Notes under the pieces: model-generated
The model's database searches: none
Told to the model about the DNA's origin: nothing
Seen by the model: the letters and a program-made list of their open reading frames with translations, nothing else
Translations under genes and position numbers: made by a program
Origin: Lachnospiraceae bacterium
Lineage (GTDB): Bacteria; Bacillota; Clostridia; Lachnospirales; Lachnospiraceae
Reading direction: 5' to 3'
NCBI GenBank assembly: GCA_910575555.1
Contig: CAJTFX010000006.1
Span: 187,509 to 251,508, forward strand
Length of the DNA stretch: 64,000 nucleotides
Part shown: positions 8,586 to 17,471 of the stretch, piece after piece
Layout: every line of letters starts with the position of its first letter
Numbering within the stretch: the first letter of the stretch is position 1

Positions 8586-10757
8586 ATGAAAAAAATCGGA
8601 AATGTTACCTTAGATACATCTTGTTATCCGGGAGAAGATTTGTACAGCGACGGAAAGGTAGAAGAGAGAATTCTGGAGCTGGCAAAAACATATCCCCAGG
8701 AATCGTACAATCAAATCATTGCCAAAGAGCAGGACTGGGCAGTGATGTACCATCTGGCCCGGGAAAGAGAGCATATATTAAGCTGGTATCCCTTTGAGAG
8801 CGGGGCAAAGGTTCTGGAAGTGGGTTCCGGATGCGGAGCTGTCACAGCGGCGGCTGCGGCTCAGGCAGCATCAGTCACCTGCATTGACCTTTCTCTGCGG
8901 CGCAGCACCATCAACGGACTGAGAAATCAGGAGCGGGAGAATATCAAAATCTGTGTGGGAAATTTCCAGGATATTGAGAAAGAACTGGAATGTGACTACG
9001 ATTACGCCACATTGATCGGCGTGTTTGAATACGGCAGGGGATATATCGGCGGGGAAAAACCTTACCACGGGTTCCTGAATACAATTATGGAGCATATCAG
9101 GCCAGGCGGAAAACTGCTGATTGCCATAGAAAATAAATTTGGATTAAAGTATTGGGCAGGCTGCCGGGAAGATCACGTGGGAACTTTCTTTGAGGGCCTG
9201 GAAGGCTATCAGAATACCGAAGGCGTCCGGACTTTTACCCGGCCGGAGCTGGTACAGCTGTTTGAGGAATGCGGGTACAGAAATTACCGGTTTTATTATC
9301 CTTATCCGGATTACAAGTTTCCCACAGTGATTTATTCGGAGGATTATCTTCCAAGACAGGGAGAACTGACTCAGAATATCTGTAATTTTGACAGAGACCG
9401 GCTGGTACTGATGGATGAAGAGAAGGTTTTTGATCAGATTATAAAAGACGGCCTGTTTCCGCTGTATTCCAATTCTTTCTTTGTGGAAATTACCAAAGCG
9501 CCGGAAAACCCTGAAATGAACGAAGGAGCAAAACGGGAGAAGAGCCGGGTCTTATATACCAAATATTCCAACGGCCGTTCCCCGGAATTTGCCATCCGCA
9601 CCTGTATTGTGAGAGAGCAGGGAGAGATTTCCCTCTATAAAATGCCGGAATATCCTGCCGGCGTTCCCCACATTCAGTCCATTGCAGGAGCCAGAGACAA
9701 ACTGGAGCAGCTCTTTTTGGCAAAAGGCCTGTTTCAGGTCAACCAGTGCAGATTAGAGGAAGATAAGATTTTCTTTGAATTTCTATCAGGCGTTACCCTG
9801 GAAGAAAAACTGGATCTGCTGTTAGAGGAGGGCAAAAAAGACGAAATGAGGGAATTGCTCCGGGAAGAAGTGAAGCATATTCTGGAAGCCGCCCCTTTTG
9901 TGGAATTTGTCATGACGCTGGAATTTCAGAAAGTTTTTGGGAACGTATCCTTTCCCCGGGAGGAAGCTGCGGTGGAAACAGCGGATATTGACCTGATTTT
10001 TTCCAACATCCTGCTGACAGAGGATGGGAAACGTCATGTCCTGGATTATGAATGGACCTTTGAGTTTCCGGTTCCGGCAGGATTTCTGGCTTACCGGGCG
10101 ATTCACTACTATTTTGAAACCGCCGCAAAGCGAAAAATATTAAAAGAAGATTTAAATTTATATGAAGAATTTGGAATTACCGGGGATAAGCGGCTTAAGT
10201 ATGAAGAAATGGAACGGAATTTCCAACGGTATATCCGGGGAGATTATGTTCCGGCCGGGGAACTGTACCGCAGCATGGGCAAGAAGGCTCTTCCTCTGGG
10301 AGAACTTTTGGCGGAGAAAGACAGGAGAAGAATGCAGGTGTATGTGGACGATGGAGAAGGATTCTGCGAGGAGCGCTCCTGGTTTGTGGATCACGGCTGT
10401 GAGTCTGTCATTCAATGCACCGTTACGATTCCAGAAGGGAGCAGAGGGGTATGGATCGATCCGGCATTGGCTCCCTGTATTTTGAAAGATTTGACACTGT
10501 GCTGGAGCGGAAGGGACGGGGAACAGAAACTTCCCGCAGCCTATACCACTACAGGATATGAAATGGAAAAAAACTGCTTTGTATTTGACAATTCTGACCC
10601 AAAGATTATAATAGAAGAAATCCCTGAGGGAAAACGTCAGATTGACATTTCCTACCGCATCAGTATCTTAGAGGAGGAAACGGCGCGGCTTTTGATGGAC
10701 AGGGTAAATACCAAAGGACGGATGAAAAAGAAGGTCCGGGGCCTGCTCAAAGGGTAG
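8586..10757 (+). CDS. SAM methyltransferase fused to a kinase-like domain (WbdD-like architecture)
   Basis: 723 residues from ATG 8586 (GAAAGAGG upstream); the frame opens at TTG 8514 without a site. Residues ~60-250 are a class I methyltransferase (VLEVGSGCG at 76, PGGKLLIAIEN). Residues ~320-560 match a protein-kinase-like fold: a possible beta3 Lys352 (SLYKMPE), hinge-like FFEFLSGVTLEEKL, catalytic-loop-like DIDLIFSN with Asp469 and Asn474 in the D-x4-N spacing, and a metal-site-like LDYEW with Asp487. The final ~150 residues are beta-rich. Order and fold resemble WbdD, which ends polymannose O-antigen chains by adding a methyl phosphate. Proximity to a Wzt with a C-terminal domain fits that role. 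The kinase call rests on motif reading only. Confidence 0.75.
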   Translation: MKKIGNVTLDTSCYPGEDLYSDGKVEERILELAKTYPQESYNQIIAKEQDWAVMYHLAREREHILSWYPFESGAKVLEVGSGCGAVTAAAAAQAASVTCIDLSLRRSTINGLRNQERENIKICVGNFQDIEKELECDYDYATLIGVFEYGRGYIGGEKPYHGFLNTIMEHIRPGGKLLIAIENKFGLKYWAGCREDHVGTFFEGLEGYQNTEGVRTFTRPELVQLFEECGYRNYRFYYPYPDYKFPTVIYSEDYLPRQGELTQNICNFDRDRLVLMDEEKVFDQIIKDGLFPLYSNSFFVEITKAPENPEMNEGAKREKSRVLYTKYSNGRSPEFAIRTCIVREQGEISLYKMPEYPAGVPHIQSIAGARDKLEQLFLAKGLFQVNQCRLEEDKIFFEFLSGVTLEEKLDLLLEEGKKDEMRELLREEVKHILEAAPFVEFVMTLEFQKVFGNVSFPREEAAVETADIDLIFSNILLTEDGKRHVLDYEWTFEFPVPAGFLAYRAIHYYFETAAKRKILKEDLNLYEEFGITGDKRLKYEEMERNFQRYIRGDYVPAGELYRSMGKKALPLGELLAEKDRRRMQVYVDDGEGFCEERSWFVDHGCESVIQCTVTIPEGSRGVWIDPALAPCILKDLTLCWSGRDGEQKLPAAYTTTGYEMEKNCFVFDNSDPKIIIEEIPEGKRQIDISYRISILEEETARLLMDRVNTKGRMKKKVRGLLKG

Positions 10758-10793
10758 GAATCACTGTACCGGGGCAGGATAAAGGGATAAAAT

Positions 10794-12152
10794 ATGAGAA
10801 AACGAGAACAGTATAAGCATTTATTGAATCTGACTGCAAATTATATGATGCTGGCGATGGAAACGGCGATGTTTGCCTATACCTGGTATGTGATCTATTA
10901 TCCGATGCTGGCAAAGGCCAACCGTCCCTGGCACAGAGGAAACTGGGCGGTCATCGGCATTTATGCGCTGATTATGTATTTTTTCACCAGAACCTTCGGC
11001 GGCTACCGGATTGGGTATCTGCGGATTACCGATATCTGTCTGTCCCAGATTTTATCAATTTTCTGCGCCAACGGGGTGGGATATCTTCAGGTATGTCTGG
11101 TGGCAAACGACTATATGCCGGTGCATCCTCTGGCTATGCTGACCTTTGCCCAGTATCTGGTGATCCTGCCCGGAGTGTATCTGGTGCGGTTTATCTATAC
11201 CAGACTGTATCCCCCCAGGAAAATGATTGTCATATACGGGGAGCATTCCCCGGATGATTTGATTGAGAAAATCAATTCCCGTAAGGACAAGTATAATGTC
11301 TGCGCCACAGCCAGCGTTTATCTGGGCTATGAAGAACTGTACACCAGGATTTTGGAATATGAGGCGGTGGTCCTCTGCGATCTGCCCACCAGTATGCGCA
11401 ATCCCATTTTAAAATTCTGTTTTGACCAGAATAAACGGACTTATATTACGCCGAAAATTTCAGATATTATACTGACAGGAACCGAATCCATCCATCTGTT
11501 TGATTCTCCCCTGATGCTGTCCAGAAACCACGGCCTTACCATTGAACAGCGGTTTATCAAACGCGCCATGGACATTGTGCTGTCGCTTATCGCCATTGTT
11601 ATTTCGTCGCCGGTGCTTTTGTTTATCGGACTGTGCATTAAACTCTACGACAAAGGGCCGGTATTTTATACCCAGGAGCGGCTGACCAGAGGCGGGGAGG
11701 TGTTTCAGATTATCAAATTCCGCAGTATGCGGATGGACTCTGAGCGGGACGGCGCCCAGCTAGCCAGAAAAGATGACGACAGGATTACGCCGGTGGGAAG
11801 AATTATCCGGCAGACCCATTTTGATGAGCTGCCCCAGATATTTAACATACTGAAAGGGGAAATGTCCTTTGTGGGGCCCCGGCCGGAACGGGAAAGCATT
11901 GCCAGGGAGTATGAGACGGTGATCCCGGAATTCAGCTTCCGGCTGAAAGTCAAGGCGGGCCTTACCGGGTATGCGCAGATTTATGGAAAATACAACACCA
12001 CACCCTATGATAAGTTAAAATTAGATTTAACTTATATTGAAAACTATTCTTTCTGGATGGATTTGAAGCTGATGCTGATGACGTTTAAAATTATTTTCCA
12101 GAAGGAAAACACAGAAGGCATTGATAAGCAGCAGAGAACAGCGGTAAAATAA
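10794..12152 (+). CDS. Undecaprenyl-phosphate sugar-1-phosphate transferase (WbaP-like)
   Basis: 452 residues. Four N-terminal membrane segments (~15-135), a cytosolic nucleotide-fold-like region (~140-250, KMIVIYGEH), then the catalytic phosphoglycosyl transferase domain (~260-450). That domain carries the membrane re-entrant helix (FIKRAMDIVLSLIA), the catalytic Asp-Glu of FDELPQIFN, SFVGPRPE and GLTGYAQ. It transfers a sugar-1-phosphate from a UDP-sugar to undecaprenyl phosphate and so starts a glycan. It is the initiating enzyme for the polymer exported by one of the flanking ABC systems. The sugar (glucose, galactose or other) cannot be read from sequence. Confidence 0.92.
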   Translation: MRKREQYKHLLNLTANYMMLAMETAMFAYTWYVIYYPMLAKANRPWHRGNWAVIGIYALIMYFFTRTFGGYRIGYLRITDICLSQILSIFCANGVGYLQVCLVANDYMPVHPLAMLTFAQYLVILPGVYLVRFIYTRLYPPRKMIVIYGEHSPDDLIEKINSRKDKYNVCATASVYLGYEELYTRILEYEAVVLCDLPTSMRNPILKFCFDQNKRTYITPKISDIILTGTESIHLFDSPLMLSRNHGLTIEQRFIKRAMDIVLSLIAIVISSPVLLFIGLCIKLYDKGPVFYTQERLTRGGEVFQIIKFRSMRMDSERDGAQLARKDDDRITPVGRIIRQTHFDELPQIFNILKGEMSFVGPRPERESIAREYETVIPEFSFRLKVKAGLTGYAQIYGKYNTTPYDKLKLDLTYIENYSFWMDLKLMLMTFKIIFQKENTEGIDKQQRTAVK

Positions 12153-12163
12153 GGAGAATCAGA

Positions 12164-12913
12164 ATGGATGACAAAATATCTGTATCTGTCATTATGCCGG
12201 CCTATAATGCCGGAGCATATATCGCGCAGGCCATTGAATCGGCGCTATGCCAAAAGGTATCCCTGGAGCTTCTGGTGATTGACGACTGTTCCGCTGACAG
12301 CACGGCCGAAATTGTCACCCGGTATACCCAGCAGGATGAAAGGGTGATCTTAATCCGGAATACCAGAAATCAGGGAGTGGCAGAGAGCCGGAACATAGGA
12401 ATCCGCCGCGCCAGGGGAACGTATCTGGCCTTTCTGGATGCAGACGACTGGTGGCAGCCAGGCAAATTAGAGATTCAGTGCAGGAAGCTTCAGGAAACGG
12501 GCCTGGCGCTGTGCTGCACCGGACGGGAGCTGATGAACGCAGACGGCTCGCCCAAAGGGAAAATTATAACCGCGCCTCAGGTGATCACTTATAAGATGCT
12601 GCTTCGAACCAACAGCATTGCATGTTCTTCAGTTGTAATGCGGACCGAAGCCGCCAGGGAATTCTATATGAGCCATGACGAGCTGCACGAGGATTATATT
12701 TTATGGCTGAACGTATTGAAAAAATATGGCAATGCCTGCGGAATTGCCGAGCCCATGCTGAAATCCAGAATGAGCGAAGGGGGCAAATCCAGAAATAAAC
12801 TGAAATCGGCCCGGATGCATTTCGGCGTGTACCGTCTGATGGGGATTGGGCGGATTGCGTCCTGTTACTATTTTCTGATGTATATGTTTCACGGCATCCG
12901 CAAATATATGTGA
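12164..12913 (+). CDS. Family 2 glycosyltransferase
   Basis: 249 residues, a single GT-A domain with SVIMPAYNAGAYIAQAIES at the N-terminus, LLVIDDCSADST for nucleotide binding, the DADD metal site near residue 87 and an acceptor-side acidic motif HEDYILWLN. AAGGAG precedes the ATG. It starts 12 nt after the initiating transferase, so it is a candidate for adding the second sugar to the lipid-linked primer. Donor and linkage are not predictable. Confidence 0.9.
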   Translation: MDDKISVSVIMPAYNAGAYIAQAIESALCQKVSLELLVIDDCSADSTAEIVTRYTQQDERVILIRNTRNQGVAESRNIGIRRARGTYLAFLDADDWWQPGKLEIQCRKLQETGLALCCTGRELMNADGSPKGKIITAPQVITYKMLLRTNSIACSSVVMRTEAAREFYMSHDELHEDYILWLNVLKKYGNACGIAEPMLKSRMSEGGKSRNKLKSARMHFGVYRLMGIGRIASCYYFLMYMFHGIRKYM

Positions 12914-13006
12914 AGCTTTAGATGCAGTGAGCAAAAAGATGCAGATGCGCTCCGCAAAAAAGACGCGGACAGAACTGCAGATGGAAAGGTGAGGAGTAGT
13001 AGATTT

Positions 13007-13783
13007 ATGAGAGAGAGAATGAAGAATTTTTTCCGCTACCGTTTTCTGCTGGGAGAACTGGTGAAAAAGGGAATTAAGCTGAAATACAGAAGATCTTATC
13101 TGGGAATTTTATGGTCCCTGTTAGAGCCTCTTCTGACAACTGCAGTGCTGACCATTGTGTTCGGAACGCTTTTCGGCAATGATGATGCTACGTTTCCGGT
13201 TTATATTTTAAGCGGGCGGCTGTTGTATACCTTCTTTTCCCAGGGAACCACCGGGGCGCTGAAATCCATACGGGCCAATGCTTCTATGATTAAGAAGGTC
13301 TATGTGCCCAAATATCTTTATCCGCTGTCCAGCGTATTGTTTAACTATATTATATTTCTGATATCGCTGGCGGTATTGATCGTTCTGGCCATGGTCTTTC
13401 GGGTATTTCCAACGTTGTATATTTTATGGACGATTCCCTGTCTGGCGCTGTTGCTGCTGCTTTCTTACGGAGTTGGGATGATTCTGGCCACCATCGGCGT
13501 ATTTTTCCGGGACATGGAATATCTTTGGAACGTATTGCTTATGCTTGTGATGTATACCTGCGCAATTTTCTACTATCCGGAGAAATTGTTAAAAAGCGGC
13601 TACGGCTGGATTTTAAAATGGAATCCCCTGTACTGCATTATCGCCAATTTCCGGCATGCCGTGTTCGGAGAGCCGGTGCACCTAAAAATGTTTCTGTATG
13701 CGGCCGCTTTCAGTATAGGCTCCCTGGTTCTGGGGCTGATTGTCTTTTACAGGAAACAGGATGAATTTATATTGCAGATATAG
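13007..13783 (+). CDS. ABC-2 type glycan exporter permease (second system)
   Basis: 258 residues from ATG 13007 (GAGGAG at 12991-12996). The GTG at 12989 has no spaced site. It has the same family layout as the permease at 3855: KLKYRRSYLGILWSLLEP near the N-terminus, about six membrane helices and KWNPLYCIIANFRHAVFG near the C-terminus. It pairs with the ATPase 18 nt downstream. Its presence means two complete ABC glycan exporters lie within 11 kb. Confidence 0.92.
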   Translation: MRERMKNFFRYRFLLGELVKKGIKLKYRRSYLGILWSLLEPLLTTAVLTIVFGTLFGNDDATFPVYILSGRLLYTFFSQGTTGALKSIRANASMIKKVYVPKYLYPLSSVLFNYIIFLISLAVLIVLAMVFRVFPTLYILWTIPCLALLLLLSYGVGMILATIGVFFRDMEYLWNVLLMLVMYTCAIFYYPEKLLKSGYGWILKWNPLYCIIANFRHAVFGEPVHLKMFLYAAAFSIGSLVLGLIVFYRKQDEFILQI

Positions 13784-13801
13784 CGGGAAAAGGAGAGGAA
13801 A

Positions 13802-14539
13802 ATGGCAAAAGAAATAATCCGGGCAGACCATGTGGGCATGAAATTCAATCTCAGCAAGGAAAAAGTGGACAGTCTCAAGGAATATGTGATAAAGTCCTTA
13901 AAACGTCAGTTGGAATACAACGAATTCTGGGCCCTTAAGGATATCAGCTTCACGTTGGAGAAGGGAGACCGGCTGGGGATTCTGGGCCTGAACGGGGCCG
14001 GGAAAAGCACTCTTTTGAAAGTCATCGCAGGGGTATTTAAGCCCACCGAAGGAAAAGTATACAAAAAAGGGAAAATCGCCCCGCTTCTGGAGCTGGGAGC
14101 AGGATTTGACATGCAGTATACCGGCGCGGAAAATATTTATCTCTACGGAGCGGTGCTTGGTTACAGCAAGAAATTTATCGACGAGAAATTTGATGAAATC
14201 GTGGCTTTTTCAGAACTGAATAAATTCATTGACGTTCCCCTGAAAAATTATTCCTCCGGTATGAAATCCAGACTTGGATTTTCCATTGCCACGGTGGTGG
14301 CGCCGGAGATTCTGATTCTGGATGAAGTGCTGTCTGTGGGGGACGCCAAGTTTCGGAAGAAAAGCGAAGGCAAGATTATGAGCATGTTTGACAAAGGCGT
14401 GACGGTGCTTTTTGTATCCCACTCTTTAGAACAGGTGTGCCGGCTCTGCAACAAGGCGGTGATTCTGGATCATGGAAAAATAAAAGCCTTCGGCGCCATT
14501 GAGGAAGTGGCGGACGTTTACCGGAAGATGCTGGAATAG
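13802..14539 (+). CDS. ABC glycan exporter ATPase, short form
   Basis: 245 residues. Walker A GLNGAGKST near 64, signature YSSGM, Walker B EILILDEVLSVGD and switch His in FVSHS. Unlike the ATPase at 4763 it ends just after the nucleotide-binding domain, so it has no Wzt-type glycan-recognition tail. Short ATPases of this type serve exporters that do not need chain-end recognition, such as KpsT or some TagH proteins. Strong ribosome binding site (AAAGGAG). It is the last gene before the promoter at 14615. Confidence 0.92.
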   Translation: MAKEIIRADHVGMKFNLSKEKVDSLKEYVIKSLKRQLEYNEFWALKDISFTLEKGDRLGILGLNGAGKSTLLKVIAGVFKPTEGKVYKKGKIAPLLELGAGFDMQYTGAENIYLYGAVLGYSKKFIDEKFDEIVAFSELNKFIDVPLKNYSSGMKSRLGFSIATVVAPEILILDEVLSVGDAKFRKKSEGKIMSMFDKGVTVLFVSHSLEQVCRLCNKAVILDHGKIKAFGAIEEVADVYRKMLE

Positions 14540-14614
14540 GAAGCACAGGCCGATGGAACAAGCTGCTTTGCAGCATCATCAGGCCGCCGGAAGAGGCCGT
14601 AAATTCCGGCAAAG

Positions 14615-14643
14615 TTGCAATGGGGCATAAATTGTGATATATT
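14615..14643 (+). promoter_or_regulatory. Sigma-A type promoter for the tarI/tarJ-TagF operon
   Basis: TTGCAA (14615-14620), a 17-nt spacer and TATATT (14638-14643). A 7-bp inverted repeat, GCCGGAA (14586-14592) with TTCCGGC (14604-14610), sits just upstream of the -35. It could be a weak terminator stem or an operator. The next start codon is TTG 14683. Confidence 0.7.
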
Positions 14644-14682
14644 GGTAAAAATTATAAACTGACAATTACGGAGGAAGAAAAA

Positions 14683-15663
14683 TTGAAGCTGATCATACAG
14701 ATACCATGCTACAATGAGGCAGAAACACTGGAAATCGCCTTAAATGATCTGCCCAAACAGATAGACGGAATCGATAAGATTGAATATTTGATTATCAATG
14801 ACGGCAGTAAAGACAACACCGTGGAGGTGGCAAAAAACTGGGGCGTAAATTATGTAGTGGATCTGAAGCGGAACAAAGGACTGGCCAAGGGATTTATGGC
14901 GGGGCTGGACGCCTGTCTCAGAAACGGGGCGGACATTATCGTCAATACAGACGCCGATAACCAGTACTGCGCAGATGATATTGAGAAAATTGTCCGTCCC
15001 ATCCTGGAGGGAAAAACAGATATCGTCATCGGCGCAAGGCCGGTGGATGATACGGAGCACTGGTCTCCCTTGAAGAAAAAACTGCAGCATTTCGGAAGCT
15101 GGGTGGTGCGCAAAGCCTCCCGCAGCGATATTCCGGACGCGCCCAGCGGATTTCGGGCATACAGCAGAGAAGCGGCCATGCGCCTGAATGTAGTCAACGA
15201 ATATACGTATACGTTAGAGACCATTGTCCAGGCCGGAAGAAGCAAGATTGCCATGGAATCCGTGCCCATCCGCACCAATGCGGAGCTCAGGCCGTCCCGG
15301 CTGTTCAGCAGTATGTTCGGCTATGTGAAGAAATCCATGCTCACAATTTTGCGGGCATTTATGATGTACCGTCCCCTGATGGTATTTTCCGTGATCGGCA
15401 GTATTATTTTTGCCATCGGGCTTGCCATCGGCGTACGGTTTTTAGTGTACTATTTCGGCGGAAGCGGCGCAGGCCATATGCAGTCTTTGATTCTGGCCAG
15501 TACGCTGATGCTGCTGGGATTCCAGACCTTTATTGTAGGGCTTTTAGCAGATATTATCTCGGCAAACCGGAAGATATTGGAAGATGTCCAGTACCATGTC
15601 CGGAAACTGGATTTTGACAGGGAAACGGAGAAAAAGAATGAAGAGAACAGTCAGGAGGGCTGA
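14683..15663 (+). CDS. Family 2 glycosyltransferase, DPM1/GtrB-like, with C-terminal membrane anchor
   Basis: 326 residues starting at TTG 14683, supported by GGAGG 8 nt upstream; no ATG fits. It has a GT-A fold with IIQIPCYNEAETL, LIINDGSKDNT, NTDADNQY as metal site and GFRAYSREAA. Two membrane helices follow (~230-305). This resembles enzymes that load a sugar onto polyprenyl phosphate (dolichyl-phosphate mannosyltransferase, GtrB). The lipid-linked sugar could feed the GT-C-like protein at 26039 in the same operon. That link is inference. Confidence 0.88.
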   Translation: MKLIIQIPCYNEAETLEIALNDLPKQIDGIDKIEYLIINDGSKDNTVEVAKNWGVNYVVDLKRNKGLAKGFMAGLDACLRNGADIIVNTDADNQYCADDIEKIVRPILEGKTDIVIGARPVDDTEHWSPLKKKLQHFGSWVVRKASRSDIPDAPSGFRAYSREAAMRLNVVNEYTYTLETIVQAGRSKIAMESVPIRTNAELRPSRLFSSMFGYVKKSMLTILRAFMMYRPLMVFSVIGSIIFAIGLAIGVRFLVYYFGGSGAGHMQSLILASTLMLLGFQTFIVGLLADIISANRKILEDVQYHVRKLDFDRETEKKNEENSQEG

Positions 15664-15666
15664 AAT

Positions 15667-16377
15667 ATGGTATACGGCGTAATTTTAGCAGGCGGCGTGG
15701 GCAGCCGCATGGGGAATGCAGAAAAGCCCAAACAGTATCTCCAGATCGGCGAAAAACCGATTATTATCCACACGGTGGAGAAAATGTATGTGCATCCGGA
15801 GATTGAAAAAGTTCTGGTATTATGTCCCGAGCAGTGGGTATCCTATACAAAAACCCTGTTGAAAAAATACAGGCTTCCCACGGAGGAGATTGCAGTGTTA
15901 AAAGGCGGCTCCACCAGAAACGGAACCATAATGAACGCCATTTCCTATATTGAGGAACAGGGCGATTTAACGGATGAGACGATTATTGTTACCCATGATT
16001 CGGTCAGGCCCTTTATCACCCACCGGATCATCTCAGAAAATGTGTTATATGCCCGGAAATACGGGGCTTGCGATACCGTGATTGCCGCTACGGACACGAT
16101 TGTGGAAAGCCTTGACGGAGCAGTGATCAGCGATATTCCGGATCGCTCCAAGATGTACCAGGGGCAGACCCCCCAGAGCTTCTGCGCAGTCAAACTGAAA
16201 CATTTATACGAGAGCCTCAGTGAAGAGGAAAAGAAAATTTTGACGGACGCAGCCAAAATTTTTGCCATTAAAGGGGAAAAAGTTTATCTGGTTCAGGGGG
16301 AAGTTTCCAATATTAAAATCACCTATCCGTATGATCTGCGGGTAGCGGAGGCATTGATCAAAGAGGACAGAAAATAA
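15667..16377 (+). CDS. tarI: Ribitol-5-phosphate cytidylyltransferase TarI (IspD family)
   Basis: 236 residues, family length. The N-terminal nucleotide-binding motif GVILAGGVGSRMG followed by KPKQYL marks the IspD/TarI family, and DSVRPF lies mid-protein. TarI condenses ribitol-5-phosphate with CTP to give CDP-ribitol, the donor for poly(ribitol-phosphate) teichoic acids. The choice of TarI over IspD rests on the overlapping downstream tarJ (TAATG, 16375-16379) and the run of TagF-family genes after it. Confidence 0.88.
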   Translation: MVYGVILAGGVGSRMGNAEKPKQYLQIGEKPIIIHTVEKMYVHPEIEKVLVLCPEQWVSYTKTLLKKYRLPTEEIAVLKGGSTRNGTIMNAISYIEEQGDLTDETIIVTHDSVRPFITHRIISENVLYARKYGACDTVIAATDTIVESLDGAVISDIPDRSKMYQGQTPQSFCAVKLKHLYESLSEEEKKILTDAAKIFAIKGEKVYLVQGEVSNIKITYPYDLRVAEALIKEDRK

Positions 16378-17396
16378 TGTTAAATGCAGTGTATCGCTTA
16401 GTGGCGCCAAGAAGATTTGAAGTGGAATTTACGGAAATAGAATTGAGAAATGTGATTGTGCGGCCCACCCACCTGTCTATCTGCCGGGCCGATCAGAGAT
16501 ATTATCAGGGCACCCGTCCGGCGGAGGTTCTGGCACAGAAACTGCCTATGGCGCTGATTCATGAGGGAATCGGCCAGGTGGTCTATGATGAGACCGGAGA
16601 ATATCAGCCGGGTCAGCGGGTGGTGATGATTCCCAATACCCCCACAGAACCGGATTCTGTTATTGCGGAAAATTATCTGCGCAGCAGCCGGTTTCGGGCC
16701 AGCGGGTTTGACGGATTTATGCAGGATTATGTGGAACTGGGGCGGGACAGGCTGGTGTGCCTTCCGTCAGATATTGATCTGCGGGTGGCGGCTTTTACGG
16801 AGCTGATTACCGTCAGCGTCCATGCCATCAGCAGATTTGACCGGATTGCCCATGAACGACGCAGGAAAATAGGTATCTGGGGAGACGGCAACCTGGGTTA
16901 TATTACAGCGCTGCTGTTCCATACCATGTTTCCGGAGGTAAAGCTGTTTATTTTCGGAGTGGATGAAAATAAACTGGCGGATTTTGCCTTTGCAGAAGAA
17001 ACCATTCTGGTGAAAGATATTCCAAAAGATCTGGAAGTAGACCATGCCTTTGAATGCGTAGGCGGAAACGGCGCCCAGATGGCCATTGACCAGATGATCG
17101 ATCATATTGCGCCGGAGGGAACCATGTCCCTTTTGGGCGTGTCCGAAAATCATGTGCCCATCAATACCAGAATGGTGCTGGAGAAGGGTCTGCGTCTCTT
17201 TGGAAGCAGCAGAAGCGGACGGGAAGATTTCCAACAGACGGTGTCGCTGTTTGAAAAAAACAGGGAGCTTGTGGGCAATCTGCAGAATCTGATAGGAAGC
17301 GTGATCGAAGTGGGCTCCATTTCCGATATGAAAGAAGCCTTTGAAACAGATATCCGCAGGGCTTTTGGAAAAACTGTGATGGTCTGGAAGAACTAG
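16377..17396 (+). CDS. tarJ: Ribulose-5-phosphate reductase TarJ
   Basis: 339 residues of the zinc alcohol-dehydrogenase superfamily. Zinc-site residues are visible in SICRADQ (Cys) and LIHEG (His-Glu). The NADPH-binding Rossmann motif is GIWGDGNLGYI near 163. TarJ reduces ribulose-5-phosphate to ribitol-5-phosphate, the substrate of TarI. The start codon overlaps the tarI stop by one base, so the two are translationally coupled. In some bacteria the two activities are fused in one protein (Bcs1 of Haemophilus). Confidence 0.9.
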   Translation: MLNAVYRLVAPRRFEVEFTEIELRNVIVRPTHLSICRADQRYYQGTRPAEVLAQKLPMALIHEGIGQVVYDETGEYQPGQRVVMIPNTPTEPDSVIAENYLRSSRFRASGFDGFMQDYVELGRDRLVCLPSDIDLRVAAFTELITVSVHAISRFDRIAHERRRKIGIWGDGNLGYITALLFHTMFPEVKLFIFGVDENKLADFAFAEETILVKDIPKDLEVDHAFECVGGNGAQMAIDQMIDHIAPEGTMSLLGVSENHVPINTRMVLEKGLRLFGSSRSGREDFQQTVSLFEKNRELVGNLQNLIGSVIEVGSISDMKEAFETDIRRAFGKTVMVWKN

Positions 17397-17471
17397 TGCA
17401 GATTCGTGTTTTTAAAATAACCTTTGGTTCCAGGCATTCAGGAAGATTATGGAGCAGACGGCAGGGAGAAT

